Assembly: GCA_008973525.1 (NCBI GenBank)
Contig: WACJ01000523.1
Coordinates: forward strand, 1-64,000
Source: Stenopsyche tienmushanensis
Lineage: Eukaryota; Arthropoda; Insecta; Trichoptera; Stenopsychidae
DNA length: 64,000 nt
Reading direction: 5' to 3'
The notes under the pieces are model-generated. The model did not search any database. It had not been told where the DNA came from and saw nothing but the letters and a program-made list of their open reading frames with translations. Shown here one piece after another: positions 44,201 to 57,490 of the stretch. Both the position numbers and the translations under genes were made by a program. Every line of letters begins with the position of its first letter. Positions within the stretch are counted from its first letter, which is position 1.

Positions 44201-45868
44201 ATTGAATTTTCATCTTTGTGCGCCCCTATGCGTCGTCGTCGCGTCCGATTTCTTTTCTCGATGCAATAACAAATATGAAATCAATATTTGAAGAGCGAAG
44301 GTTCAAAATTTAAAAAAGAATGAAGTCTATCGTCGAGGATGGAAGCGGATCGCTCCCAATTTTATGATTTAGAAGGCATTATTTTTTCACAGAGCTGAAG
44401 AAAAAGAAGGAAGCGGCTGAATTCGCCGTCTGCCGTTCGAGACGTCGATGCACAGGTAGACGATGTGGCTCTCGCCTATTTATAGATGAAGCGATTTGAA
44501 GAGATCGTCTGTTCGAAGATAAAATTATGCAAGACGTTAAAAGTGCGTCGCGACTATTTATAGTTCGGGGAGCGGCTGCCAAAGAAGACGCGATGTGCGA
44601 CATCTCCTCGCACCGGCGACAGCCTTTCCGAATTCAAATCGACCCCATCGTTCTTGAACCCTTGCAATTTTTCTTTTTTTAAATTAAGTATAATGCGTAT
44701 AATGGTGATAACAAAAAAGCCCAAATAGCCCAAAGACGTACGTCCAATTTTAAAAATGTAATGAATCTTATATTTTTGAACGAAGCGTTCCTGCAATTTG
44801 GCGACGAACCAGCGCGGACGTTTATCTTTTGAATTTTAATTTTATCTCCATGATCATCCAAAAATAAATATATTCAATGATCTTAAGACTAGTTTTAGTA
44901 ATTCAAAATTGATTCGCAAAGGGATGATTGTACATGTCGACCGGAGATGGTTCATGCGGCATCCGAATTCTATTGAATATGTTTCATGTTGTGCGATCGG
45001 TGCGCATATTATCTTTGCGTATTTATTATGACTGATAAAAAATAACTCATTTTCCAAACGCGATTGAATAATCACTCATCATACACTAAAAAACAAACTT
45101 CAGCCGATATCTCGCGAGGTCCGAAAGGTGTGCGATATTACGAAGAAGGATAACTCGAAAAAGATCTTTAGGATCTAAATTTGATCAGAATCAGGTGAAT
45201 ATGATTCGATAGCAGAAGACGGTTCGATTGGAAATATTGATCGAGAATAGCGTAACAAAAATATTGAATCGGTTTTAATTAGCTGGAAACGATACGATGC
45301 GAGAGTCTCGAAACTCGGTCAAGGCTTTAATGTTTCTTTCTATAAAAATCGATGGAAAGCACTCGTTTCCTGCGCGCCCCGTCGATCCGAAACTGCGAGG
45401 AGAAATAACATTCGAATCTCAAAACGCGATGATATTTTAGGGGAAGGAATGATTTTAAAAGGCGGAGAAGGCGAACGCGATACGACGAGGCGTGGGACGG
45501 GCGCGTGATGCGCAACGTGTACGTGACAAATGTCACGGATTCAATTAACGTTGCGCAACGATCTTCATTATCGTCGTAGCGTTGCAACGGCGAGAGCGAC
45601 TTTCCTCATAAAAACGACAGGATTTTCGATATATTTTCAAAAGGATGCACTTTCGTCGTTGTCTCCTTTCAAATACTACGCACGACCTGAAACGTCATCG
45701 TTGATTACTTAGATTGTTGCATATTGCACAAAAAAATATTTAGATTGCGTTACATGAATTTTGTTGGACGTTCTGATTTTCTGCGTCAATAGAATTTTCA
45801 ATATCGAGTAAAATTTTATTATAAAACATTGAAACATATTTTTCAAGACATAGCTTTATTTTTTAGGA
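44201..45868. other. Unassigned DNA, no supported gene
   Basis: CpG content is moderate. Minus-strand frames at 44554-44861 and 45327-45587 are open but unrecognised. I see no reliable exon structure. Confidence 0.35.
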
Positions 45869-46729
45869 ATACGCTCGGGCCTCGTATAACACGGTCATAT
45901 GATTCCGCAAAAACGTTTTACAAGGTTTCAAATTCATACAAAATTAGGGCTTGCGTTCCAAAAAGATACAAGTATGTGCTTTATTTTTTTTACATAAACA
46001 CACGTATATTTACGAAATTAATTGAATAAAAACAACTTTAATAACATATAATATCCCATTCATTCGTCATCGCTATCACTTATAATTCTGTTTTATTCTT
46101 TTTCAAGATCTTTTGTAGGTTTCCATCATCAGAGAACTCTGGAGTATTTTTGATTTTAGTCTTCAAAAATTTGGTAATAAGCGATCATCTACTTTTAGCG
46201 TACAAAACTTTATATATTTCATTATAATGTCCCAAAATCTCTTGAATTTTAAACTTCTTTCCATCCTAAGATAATTTTCTATAAAAAAGTAAAATTATTT
46301 TAAAAGCCAAATCTTTGTCTTCGTTTTGATTCGTTTAATATTTCGACTTCGTTCGACGTACGATCCTCCAATATTTCTCGGATGTTTTCAATATCCATGT
46401 CATCAAAACCTTCTCCACCAATATCACAACAAAGTTTTATTGTCTTTTGGTAATTGATCTCTATTGATGGTAAAACATTTTCTCCAGAGACTACTTCTAG
46501 CCACAGATTTTTTCAACGGGAATTTAAAATGGGTTGTTTTATTTCTTTAACGGTTGCAGAAACAATATCGGCGCAATTTCGAATAGATTTTTTTATAGAC
46601 TTAGTATATAATTCAACCCCGTACAAATCGTATATTTTTTGTCCCTTCAAACCCGTTTAAAACTTTATATAAAGCGTGTTATAAAAAGTCACTATTTTTA
46701 CAAACGTGTTATACGAAGTCCGAGTGTAC
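45869..46729 (-). mobile_element. TIR transposon remnant with pogo/Tigger-like coding trace
   Basis: The ends match in inverted orientation. The left reads TACGCTCGGGCCTCGTATAA (45870 on), then CACG. The right, in reverse complement, reads TACACTCGGACTTCGTATAA (46729 down), then CACG. That is about 24 bp with four mismatches. Inside, the minus strand encodes DDMDIENIREILEDRTSNE (about 46400-46345), resembling the acidic C-terminal region of pogo/Tigger transposases. The rest of the enzyme is missing or unreadable. Confidence 0.6.
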
Positions 46730-49619
46730 TTTTCATCACTGTGTTGATTATAAATGATGAATTATATCAAATTAAATTTTTATATACTGAAGAACAACAT
46801 CTCATCGACATATAAAAATTTTGGTAAAAACAAAAAATTAGGTAGATTCACTGATCCGCATCAATTATAAAATAGTGTAAACAGATTGTTGAGGCGTTTG
46901 CATGACATTTCACTACTTAAACTATGAAAATGGAGGACCGAGTACGATAATACATTTTTTATTAAAACTAAAAATGGAGAAAAATAAATATACGTTTATT
47001 CTAAAAATGTAAAGATAAAATACAGAAATGTTAGTGTAGCTCAATAATCATTCGAACAGTGACAATTGCTAATCACATCATCATCATCGACGGTGCGATG
47101 CGGAGGTCGTTTTTAAAATTCCTTCATCGAAAATTACGAGCGCTCTTTCGATCGTTACGACAAAAGCAGATATCTCGTTGAATTGAACGATTAGAATTTG
47201 GGTTTTTAATAGAAAGCCTACAAAAATAATCCCATTATTTAAATAATGGTTTTGTTATCCCTCCTCTTCGATTCGTGAAATGAAACCGATGACAATAGAC
47301 ATTAGTATTCACCATACCATGAAATGCCACGTTGCGTCAGCGAGAACAGTTTTTGTGAAAGCTTTTCCAAATTTGCTTCAATTATATAGTGCAGCAGTCA
47401 AAAAGTAACAAGTTTAAACATTTTGATTTTCAGGGGATGAATATAATATTCAAATTTGCTTCCTGATAAAAAATATATCTTCGTCTCGAATCGTTTCGGT
47501 CTTATCTATCAGGACGTCTATTTTATTCCGATGTCGAGTGTGAATTGACATGTTTGTAATTAGCATAGATTTTTACCGTTCAAGTGCTACGCCAAATTTT
47601 GCAAATTCTTACCAAAATTGTGACGTATAAAAATGACAAACCACAATAGGCAATAATTTTAACATGTAATATGAGAAAACTTAACGGAGTATGAATTTGT
47701 ATGTGAAATTATTATATAGAAAATAAACTATACGGAAACTCAACTGCAAAAAGTTTCATTGCGTCGAGTGCGCTATTTATGGCTGTAGTTCGACGTCTAT
47801 ATATCGTCTCGCCGCACTTTTTGCAGAAATTTCTAACAAAGATGTAACGCTGTATTGCACTCAAACTGTTAAATCATGTGATCATATTTTATATACTTTA
47901 AAGCGTCTTCGTTTTATTTCTGATGTTTTATGTATAACACTGATATTAATGAATCTTAAAGTAGTGACGATATTGATTATACGGTTTGGATTGATCTGGA
48001 AAGATTAGCGTTAGTTGATAAAAGCAGAGATGGTGTTGTTACACAAACATTCAATAAAAACAGCAAAAATACCATAACTCTGTTTCCGGATTTCCGGATT
48101 CCGTTCTCATATTAGACTTTGATTCCGATTAAGAAATTTGCGTTCCTGCACAAATGAATCAGATTTCCGTTCAAATGCATTTCCTCCGATCGCCGATAAT
48201 AGTCCACTATGGGGAAAATGTTACCAACGATGATGATCATAGTCTAAACGTACATTTTTCTGTTGGCTAAAAATCAGTAGGAGATTTCACGAGAGTGTAC
48301 TGCTATTGCAATATCGAGGAATTGATCAAACAAACTCACAACCGAACAAACAACTGAGCATATAGCACTGAGCACAATAATTATTACTGAATGCGAAGAA
48401 AAAAAATATGCTGAAACTTTCCAAGCTTTTTTTAAAAACCAGAAAATGTTTACGGAATCGATCAAACTCGCTATCGGATGTAGACATATTTTCTAGTGAG
48501 AACAAATTTTTCACGCGGTGGTTACCCAATTTCCTTCCAAATAGCGAGAATTTCAGCTTAAAATTAAATCATTGATTCAAGAAATCAGCTAAACCGGGAT
48601 CGAAATTGTACGATGACAAAAAATCCACAATTTTGGTATATTTTATTTGGGTTACCAACTAGAAGTCTAGAACTCAAAGTGAGCTTACAACTTTTATCGT
48701 CTTTTTTTAATTCGTTGCATTCGTTTATTATTTAAGCAGACAGTTTCTGTTTAAAAAAAAAAACGATCGACGAAGCTTCGAAAATGTTCGAGTTATCAAA
48801 AATTCGAGTTTTGCTCAACTCATCCTTATTTATTTCCATATCCAAGTCTTAATCGATACGTCTTTTTATTTTGGCATTGTGTAATTGAAACTTATGAATA
48901 CTTGCAAAAAATCACGCTTCACTCGATCGCAATATTTAAAAAACTAAAATTAAATCAAAAATGAACATTGTGAGTCATTTATTCAATGTATTGAGTTGAT
49001 CTTATCCTCTGGTATCGACTCATGTTTGATGTATAGATTGGTATGTATCATTTTAGGGGAAATCCTTAAATTAGTTAGAAACACAAAATAAATAGCGAAT
49101 TAAAACTATTTACTACTCTATCTATGTGTCAAAATGATTGGAAAGGGAGCGAATCCCCGAGATGAATTGACCGTATATGAAGGCAACGTGTTTGATGATT
49201 GAATATATGGTTTGGAGATTAGAGCGCGTGGGAAGGAGCGAGACGCGTGCAATTCCTAACGGTGAAAACCGTTAAAATAAATGTTCCATTCGACCGACGA
49301 CTTCATTTCTACTAAACATATTGAAAATCTCTAAATACTTGAGCGAAACATTCATATGCAACATTTAAAAAGATAGATTCTTTCCGTTCGCTCATTCGTA
49401 ACTAGGGGTTCCAAATAATCGTAAATTCAATTATTCGAATAACTATGAGATTATTCGAATATTTTATATACAGGACTATTAGAAGTATATTTTGCTAGGT
49501 TTCACACATAAACCCTATATCCTAAGTGTCAGGGTTGTCGAAATATTTTTTTTTAAACATTATAAAAAAATACAAATCGTCAAACCTGAAAAGGTACCAG
49601 TTTACCAGTGTCAGGGTTA
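46730..49619. other. Unassigned AT-rich DNA with one protein-like frame
   Basis: At 47960-48115 (plus strand) a 51-codon frame bounded by stops contains YTVWIDLERLALVDKSRDG and lacks a start codon. It looks like a fragment of something coding, perhaps a transposon, but I do not recognise it. Nothing else seen. Confidence 0.3.
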
Positions 49620-49975
49620 AGTAAATACTTTATTCGTTTAAAATGTTTTTTTAAATTTATTTACAAAATGTGTTTAAATTGGCCACCTTTACTTTGTATG
49701 CACGCACGACACCTTTTCTTTATTTCAGCTGTAGTTGTCTGAAGTGGCATTTCCTCTTTCATTTTTTGCAAAGGTGGAGCTTATTTCTTCAATTAGGATT
49801 TCTTTTGCGGGCACCTCTGTCGTGTAAATTAATTCCTTTGGCGGCCGTATTCCGCGGCTCGCACGGTCTCCGGACCTGACACCGCTGGATTTTTTTTGTT
49901 TGGGGACGTGTTCTATTCCGTGGCTCGCACGGTTTCCAAATCTGACACTGCTAGATTTATCTGTTTAGCGACGTG
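49620..49975. pseudogene. Scrambled DDE transposase fragments
   Basis: On the minus strand (about 49775-49665), TTTAEIKKRCRACIQSKGG resembles the C-terminus of arthropod DDE transposases in which RCQECIQRNGGH-type sequence is common. On the plus strand (about 49835-49970), RIPRLARSPDLTPLDFF appears, followed by a second degraded copy, SIPWLARFPNLTLLDLS. This is the catalytic region of the same kind of enzyme. Parts lie on opposite strands and one part is duplicated, so the element is broken and rearranged. Confidence 0.6.
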
Positions 49976-50009
49976 CTGATTAGTGTTGTATAAATTCAAA
50001 TTGGGGCAC

Positions 50010-50160
50010 AATCCAGTGAAAGCAGATGGAAATATTAACTGAGCATTCGGAAAAGGATCGATCAGTGAAAGAATAATTCAAAGAGGACAAAAAAGTCGAA
50101 ATAGGAAATGAAAATGCTGGATAAGTGGGTGCCGCACGAACCGTAAGAAGGTTAAAATTT
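50010..50160 (+). pseudogene. Decayed mariner N-terminal fragment
   Basis: Plus-strand pieces EKDRSVKE and KMLDKWVPHEP match mariner transposase (HLDKWVPHEL region). The same type of fragment occurs near 57.2 kb in reverse orientation. Stops interrupt it. Confidence 0.55.
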
Positions 50161-53100
50161 ATGTGCGTTCCTTCGTTTATAAATTCAAATACATAACAAT
50201 ATTTTTATTTATTCAGGTAACAACAGTCATATACAAGCATTGAGTACAGGAATAAGATTAGAAAAAGACCTAATGTATCATTAAATATTACGGACTAAAT
50301 ACTAATTTTCACACAAGTGTTTTTCACAAGCTATTACTCCAAAGAAATTAATACAGGATACGAAGCTGATGGTATAGATAATTACACAAATTTTATTAAC
50401 AAGGACCAAGGAAATTTTATTACACAACTAATGATTGACAATTGACAATCACTAATCTCTTGCTTATAAATTCCGAGTGAGGTGGAGAATATATATATAT
50501 ATCAGCGAGAAATTATTATAGTAAGACCGAGAACGTCCGAAGAAGGTATTTTTTGCGTAGTTAGTGTTGAAGGATGTGATATAAAAAGTATGTTTAGAAC
50601 GTGAGGAGGATCGTTTATTTTAATGTTTAATCCCTCGCATGAGAAGGATCTTTTAATTAATCCATAAATAATTTATATGTAGCAAAATAAATAGTCGAAA
50701 CATGATTATTCTAAGATTTCCTTTAACAAAAATAGCAAAGATGCTCTTCAGATGTCAAACAATTCAATCAGTGATCAATTATTTATTTAAGATTCAAATT
50801 TTTCGTTGAACGGAGTCATATTTAGAGCCATATATTGTTTCTAAAATTAGCGCATTTTTGAAAAATAGCAGTTACTATGTTGGTTTAAACGACGAGGCCA
50901 GGCTCATTTTGAAAATCTCAAGTTGTACGAAAAGGGTGCATATTTATTATGGGCAGCTGGATAACTCGTTTGAGTTTATTAAAATATGAATACAATTATA
51001 TTATGTATAGAAGAAGATGATCAACGAGAATTTTTTGCTTCGAGACCTTCAATTTTGTAAGCCTTTTATATGAAATCGACTACATCTGCTGTGTTCTTCG
51101 AGCACTTTGTATTAAAGTTTCGTCACACTAACGAAATAATTTCCGCAAACAATCAGTAAAATAATGTTAAATCCATCCGGTTAATTTACCGATAAACCAG
51201 TAACTCGATGATCAATATTTTATCGTGATCTAAAAGTCGATAAATGTTGTAAATAAAATTTAATCAGTATTAAAATTGCCATAATTGATTTTGAATTAGG
51301 TATACTATTAACATGGACGATCAAAATAATCGTAGGAGCACAATAACAAGAACGATTTTATAATTGAATTCTATTTATTTTTAAATTAAGGATTAAGTTT
51401 AAGGAAATTATGAATTATAAAAAATTTCATTAATAATTTTAAGCATGTATATAAAAAGTATTGTTTATATTATATTTAGATTGGATGGACGCAGGTAGAT
51501 CCGTATATTCATGGGAAATTTTCCCGGATCTTATCCACAGCTTGTTGTCTTCCGCGTGTAGTACAATCAGGATAAATTTATTGGAAAGGGAAAGTGAGTA
51601 TATATCACTAAAGATATTTGCATTAAATAAATATTTAACAGAACAAGGAAATCTACAAACGTTTACCTCAAAAAATATATTTTTGCTGAATACAAACAAA
51701 TTACACTTCAGCCTTTTTTTTGTGTGGTAGATACGTTCCGCGGAAAATCGCACAAAAAAAAGCTATGACTTACATAGAAAAAGTGAAGATTCGTACCATG
51801 GATTTTAAAAACCGCGTAACTTTGAAACAGCTATATAAAATATACCCAAAATCACATTTAAAAAAAAAAAACAGGAAAACAATAAGGCAATTCAAAACGA
51901 TAATTTTGGTAATATTGAAAACACGTTTTGTATCATTGGTAATATTTTAAGGATGTCTGACATCTGGTATCTCAAATGCCAGAAATCCACTAGAAAAATA
52001 CTAATCATTTTAATTACAAAATATTATCACCGTATGATAATTTTCAAAATCGCTCTCTTCTTCGGAAGATATAGTATAGCCAGTGTTTCCAACAATATAA
52101 TTCATAGTTAATTAAAATGTCACTATAGTCCCTCACTCAAAAAAATAAATCACAAAATGGCGACTGTTTAAAAAAAATCAGTTAAATAATTTTTTGGTCT
52201 TATTTTGTCAGTTTTAATTTTTTTTTAAATAGTTAAAAAATAAATTTTGACAAATCTGGTAGGAATAATAGAGGGTCATACAGAAAAGATTCATACCCAG
52301 TTTGAAGTTACTAGCTTAATTAAAACTTGAGATATGATGTCAACTGTATTGAAAAAAGTAGTTTCGAAAAAAAACGCGTTAAAATATTTCATTTAGCTAA
52401 AATTAATTAAATTTCATTACTTAAAATATTTCATTAACCGGCCAAGTTGCCGTCTCTCTAATATAGCTATAACTCCGTAAGTAGTTGGAACTCTGAAAAT
52501 TCTTTTGAAAAACCGCTGTCAAGTACGTGTGAAGATTCAATTTCGATTTGTCAAGTAATAATTTGATCAAAAGTCTCCTCTTCCTTGTTATTTATAGGAG
52601 ATCTTATAAACATCCCTATTTAAACACGATACATAAAATGTGTTTTAATACCTGGTTTAATAATTTGAGTGAAAAGCAAAATTATATCTTTGTGAGAAAT
52701 TTTCGCTAAAAGTGCGTTGAGGCGATACATAGACGTTGGAGTTGACGTAGTGGTACGTTTTGCGCTGTGTCTATATATATAATATTTTATTTTGTATGCA
52801 ATAAGTTAATATACTAGGTCTAGATTTGTTTACAAAGATTTTCAAGTGAGGATTTTTGACGGAATAAAAATGTTTGTTGTTTGGAAAGGAGATGCAAATT
52901 GTATTATTTCTGAAAATGATTAAAATTAAAATCGAAGCACCAAAATCTTCAGCTAAAATTAGAAGAAAAAATATTTCAGGATCAATGATACAAAAATGGA
53001 ATACAAATAGCAACTATTGACTGAAATATGCATTTAAATTTTATTTTCAACTTTCAAATTAATAAGTTGATAATAAAAAAATGGAATAAAAATGTGTATC

Positions 53101-54447
53101 TACATATTTTTTAATAATGCGGATTGATGAACGTATGAAAATGCATATGAATGTTTGGAAATAATAGTAGTCTCTCTGTAAGACAATCTGAAAGTATTTG
53201 TGCATATTGGAAATGTATTTGTGGTAAGTAACCCTCAGAGTGTATTCAGCAAAAGAGGTCAAGACCATCAGCTCGCCTTCATACACTCGTGTATTTTAAA
53301 GCTACTTAAAAAAATATATCTATATTTATAGGGCTGACTATATTTTTTATTAATGACATTGAGTTAATATTCAAAAAATAGGTGAAATTATCAAAGATTA
53401 ATTTTATTTCTTCATTTGATACTCGTGGTATTTAAATAAATAAAGAGGTAATATTCGCGAGATCCACGCCCTAATGTCGTGTATAAAGTCATTATGCATT
53501 TATGTCATGACGTTACTCAACTATTTTCCGATGAATAACACAAATTATTGTATTCATTTTAATATCACAATACAAATTAAAAACCATATCGTCATACACG
53601 TGGATCAAAACATATTTATCATATATTTCTCTATCTTTTCAAGCTCTTTGCCTTGAGAATCATGCAAACGTTTCATATGTTTTTTAAATTCCAGACAACA
53701 ACAAAAACACAATAATGGAAACCATGTCCTTTTTTTTTCTTTCTTGTGTCATATCTGCTATGTCCATGCGAGATTTTTCTATCGATATAAAATGTTTATA
53801 TTGTTGATTCCCATTGCCTTCCACATTTCCTTAAATAAGATGTTTGAAGTAGGATTTATAGTCAAAAGTGAGTGATGAAATTGTCTTTACGTTTAAATAA
53901 ATGACTAATGACTGCTTAAAAATTTTCAAATGCAGAAATTTAGTTAAGAAAACTAAACTTGAAACTTGCGATCTTCCAATTTTGTCGGTACGGTGAAAAT
54001 TCTTTTCGTAGTCTTGATTTGAATTGAAACTTTTTTTATGAGAATCCAGGAGATTTTTAAAGATGTCACATATTCATAAATTAGATTAACGAAAACCATT
54101 CCAAAATATTTTTTTAAGCCTGGGAAGTTTTTTTAGAAGATGGTTTTCCACATGTGATATACCTTACGCTATCGAGGCTCGGAAACATGCATACATGTCG
54201 AATGCGTTCCGAATCTGTAGTGTGTGAGACTAATGATTAGCGATCTAAGGTTAAAAAGTTCTCCGAGTGATGAAAAAGGTAAACATGTGTTGTAGAAAAA
54301 TCTAACGAATGAGGGGTGGATGTTTTTTATTATTAACACCTAGGTTGATACAAATACATATATGGTTAGCCCGTAGTAACATGTTATGGTAGAGAACGGA
54401 TACTAAAAATAGTATCCGTCCTAGGTACATTTGGCTCCGAAACTATG
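50161..54447. other. AT-rich DNA, no gene seen
   Basis: Only short AT-driven frames over 4.3 kb. No recognisable transposon, RNA or exon. Confidence 0.45.
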
Positions 54448-56830
54448 TTAAAAGGCCTTTAACGCTGAAAAGACACCGGGGTTGACCACCAAGTCCCTGT
54501 GGCCGAGAGGTCCAGAAAAAGGACCTCTAATACGGCACAGGAGCGCCTCTCTCTCGGCCGACGTGCCCAAACACGACCGCAGAACGTGATCCGACACACA
54601 GTCCGAACTATCTTTTAGTTTCATTTTTGCCAGATATGCCGCAAAATGGCCGTGCTCCGTCAGGAACTGGGAAGTCCAGTGTTCGGGATCAACCCATTTT
54701 AGCTTGAGACGAGATGAGACTGAGCCAAAGAAATTCCGCACGTAGCCACCTTGAGGCGCCTCAGACCAACTGCGTTCCCAATCGGCAATTGCCGCATTTC
54801 TTGCTCACCTTTTGGTGGCAATAGCATCCGTAATAATTCAATCTGCTTCCTCAGCTTATAGAGTGGAGAGCCAACTTTAACTGTTCTACGCGATTTTTTA
54901 GGTGCCTCACTGCATTTATTTGCGCTTTCAGGTCTAGTGACGTGATCCCTGCAAGGACAGGGAGGCTTTCCGTAGCAGTTGTTCTGTACGCTCCAGTGAT
55001 TCTCAGTAGTGACTGCCGTTGTGCAACGTTTAGACTTCGTCTCGCCGTCTCGTCTCGTCTCGTCCGCGATGTCCGAGCCTGTCCGCCCATGCTCCTGCTC
55101 CGTACGTAGCAACGGCCTCGTAGATGACTTCGTAGGCAACCCTGAGGTGTCTGCCCTCAAGACCCCAATCAGCGTCCGCCAATCTGGACATTTTTCCAAA
55201 AGCCTTGGGTGCTTTGCCGGTTGCGATATTAGTGTTTTCTCTGAATCTGCATCCCTCAGAGATGGTTACGCTCTGGTAGATGACGTTTTTATAGAAAACT
55301 ATACGGTCTTCACCGAGCCAAATGCGTAGATAACGCACGAGTTTGCCCTTGAGCATAACCGCTTTTGATTTTGACGCTGCAAAAGTAAGCTTATTAGTCT
55401 CACTCCGTGTCCAAAGTGTTCTTAAGGCTGTATTTGTTATTTCCTCCAGTTTTAACCTTGAATCCCCGCATTTTGTGAGAGTAATGTCATCGGCATATGC
55501 TGTTAGTAAGCAATCCTGCGGGAGTACGAGGTCAAAGGCATCGTCAAGCAGGATGTTCCAGAGCATGGGTCTCAGAACAGATCCCCGTGGACATCCCATT
55601 GTCAGAGAGCGAACGATAAGCTCACCGCTAGCCGGTGCGAAAACAATCCTATTGTCAAAGTAGCTTCGTATTAATTTAATTGTGTCAGAACCTCAATCGC
55701 GTAGCGTTTGATGGTTGATTCTGTGATAGATAGCACACTATCAATTTTATGATGACATCAATGGTGGACTTCCCAGGTCTGAAGACAAACTGTTTTCTGG
55801 ATAGTGGACAGTCCGCCTCAAGAGCAGTATTCATCCTATACGCTATAGTTTTTTTCAGGAGTTTTCCTAGCGCGGTAAGCGATACTATGATCCGATACGC
55901 CTTTGGGTCTTCTAGTTGTTTGTTCGTCTTCGGTTTCGGAAAAACGGCGAACAGTCTTCTCTTCCGGCAATCGGGAAAAACGCTTGTCTTGCAACACTTG
56001 AAAAATGAAACAAAGATCGAGGTCGATCTGCCGAAAGGCCCTTTTGACGATGCATCCATCGATGCGATCCAGATCGGGGGATTTCCTCGGGCGGATGTTT
56101 CTTACGAGAACTTCTAGTTTCTCTAAGTTTGGTGCTGCAGCATCTGGAACCATGTCGCACGTTGTAATATTTGCTTCCAAACTGATGGTTCTGTGTGTTG
56201 GCGTATCTTTTAAGGGATCGTCATGGGGCAGCAGATAATCTAACAGATACTTCATGAACTCTCTCATGTCTATGGCTATTCTGTCGGTTCTGGGATTTCG
56301 TATTCCGGCCAGAATCTCGATTGGCCCGTTGGCCTTATGAGCATGCCCCTAAAGCCTTCCACGCTTTGTTCCTTTACGTAGCTCTTCTAGGATGCCAATT
56401 TGGATATCCCGATTATTTTTTTATATGCAGCCGCTCAGAAGAGCAGAAGTTTCTTCTCTGTGGTTTTCCTGATGAGTTCCTTTGTGAGATTCTGTGGCAC
56501 ATCATCCTAAGTTTTCTTTTTAGATGCTGCAGATCTTTTCGGGCCTTTCTTGTCGCTCTTGTTGCGACCGTCAGCTCGCGATTGCCATCAGGGTGGCTCC
56601 GCCATTTTCACTCTGGTAGATCTGCCCAACCCTTGTTCGGTGGCTTCGCTGTATTGAGAGCTTCTTCTGTAGCGCAGATGTCTGACGAGCGCAAGATTTT
56701 TACGATGTCCGTATTCTCCATGTTAGTTGATAAGGGTTCGTCTATATTGTTGCATTGTCTACGAAAATGGTGCGGGACTGCAGTCGGGCTGGGATTGGAA
56801 TACAGATGTGGCAAATCTCATAATTGAAGG
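54448..56830 (-). pseudogene. Decayed R1-clade LINE (reverse transcriptase pseudogene)
   Basis: Minus-strand pieces run in order. FRPGKSTIDVIIKLI (about 55760) and GCPRGSVLRPMLWNILLDDA (about 55595) come first. TAYADDITLTKCGDSRLKLE, with the YADD catalytic motif, follows (about 55505). Then come NKLTFAASKSKAVMLKGKL and the R1-style tail AQRQSLLRITGAYRTTATES (about 55015), and finally HWTSQFLTEHGHFAAYLAKM. The frame changes several times and stops interrupt it, so it is inactive. The endonuclease part upstream (to about 56.8 kb) is only faintly readable. A TCTCG-type microsatellite interrupts it at 55036-55064. Confidence 0.85.
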
Positions 56831-56989
56831 TATTTAAATGTTTATTCGCGATGAATGCGACCGAGCGTTGTCTAGGAACAGTGTGAGTCTATTTATTAAA
56901 ATTGGCTGTTTCATTTTTAATTTCCGGTGGTTATTTTAAATTTCACGATAATGCGATTCACTCAGATAATGTACTTTGATCTTATTTGT

Positions 56990-57490
56990 CCACCATACAG
57001 TAATCATCTGCTTTTTTTATAATTGAAAGCTTCGACGAATGTTCCGGATATTCGTCAGCATTCAACCACAGCTCGGATATTTTCTGTTGTCATGCAAAAT
57101 CTATTTTTCATCACAAGTGGTGATGCGATTTAAAAATGAGATTTTATCATTAAGAATCGTCAACGAACGACACACCTCGAAGCGCTTTAGTTTTCGACCT
57201 TCTCATAATTCGTGCGGCACCCGCTTATCTAGCTTTTTGTCTTCCCTGTTATGGTGAGATAGCGAAAAATAAACGCGGTACTAACATCCAACTCACAAGT
57301 GAACTGTTGTATGTGGATTAGCTTCCACCGTGACTTTTAAATCTTCATCACTGACGATCGTTTAGGATCTTCTTCGTGGTTCATTGTCGAGACTTTTACA
57401 TTACCGGAACGACTTTTTTGCAACATTTTTGAATTGTTCTCTCACAGATCGATCCTTCTCTAAAATCTCTGTTTACATTTGTATTTGAAC
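56990..57490 (-). pseudogene. Decayed mariner transposase
   Basis: The minus strand gives EKDRSVREQFKN (about 57450), KKLDKRVPHEL (about 57230), FEVCRSL (about 57180) and NRITTCDEK followed by a stop, then ILHDNRKYPSCG (about 57110). These match the mariner order VPHEL…FEVCSSLL…CDEKWILYDN. The third catalytic part is not visible. It is related to the fragments at 50.0 and 43 kb. Confidence 0.7.

Noticed and set aside
56321..56827. 168-codon plus-strand frame
   Set aside because: Antisense to the decayed R1-clade LINE and without domain content.
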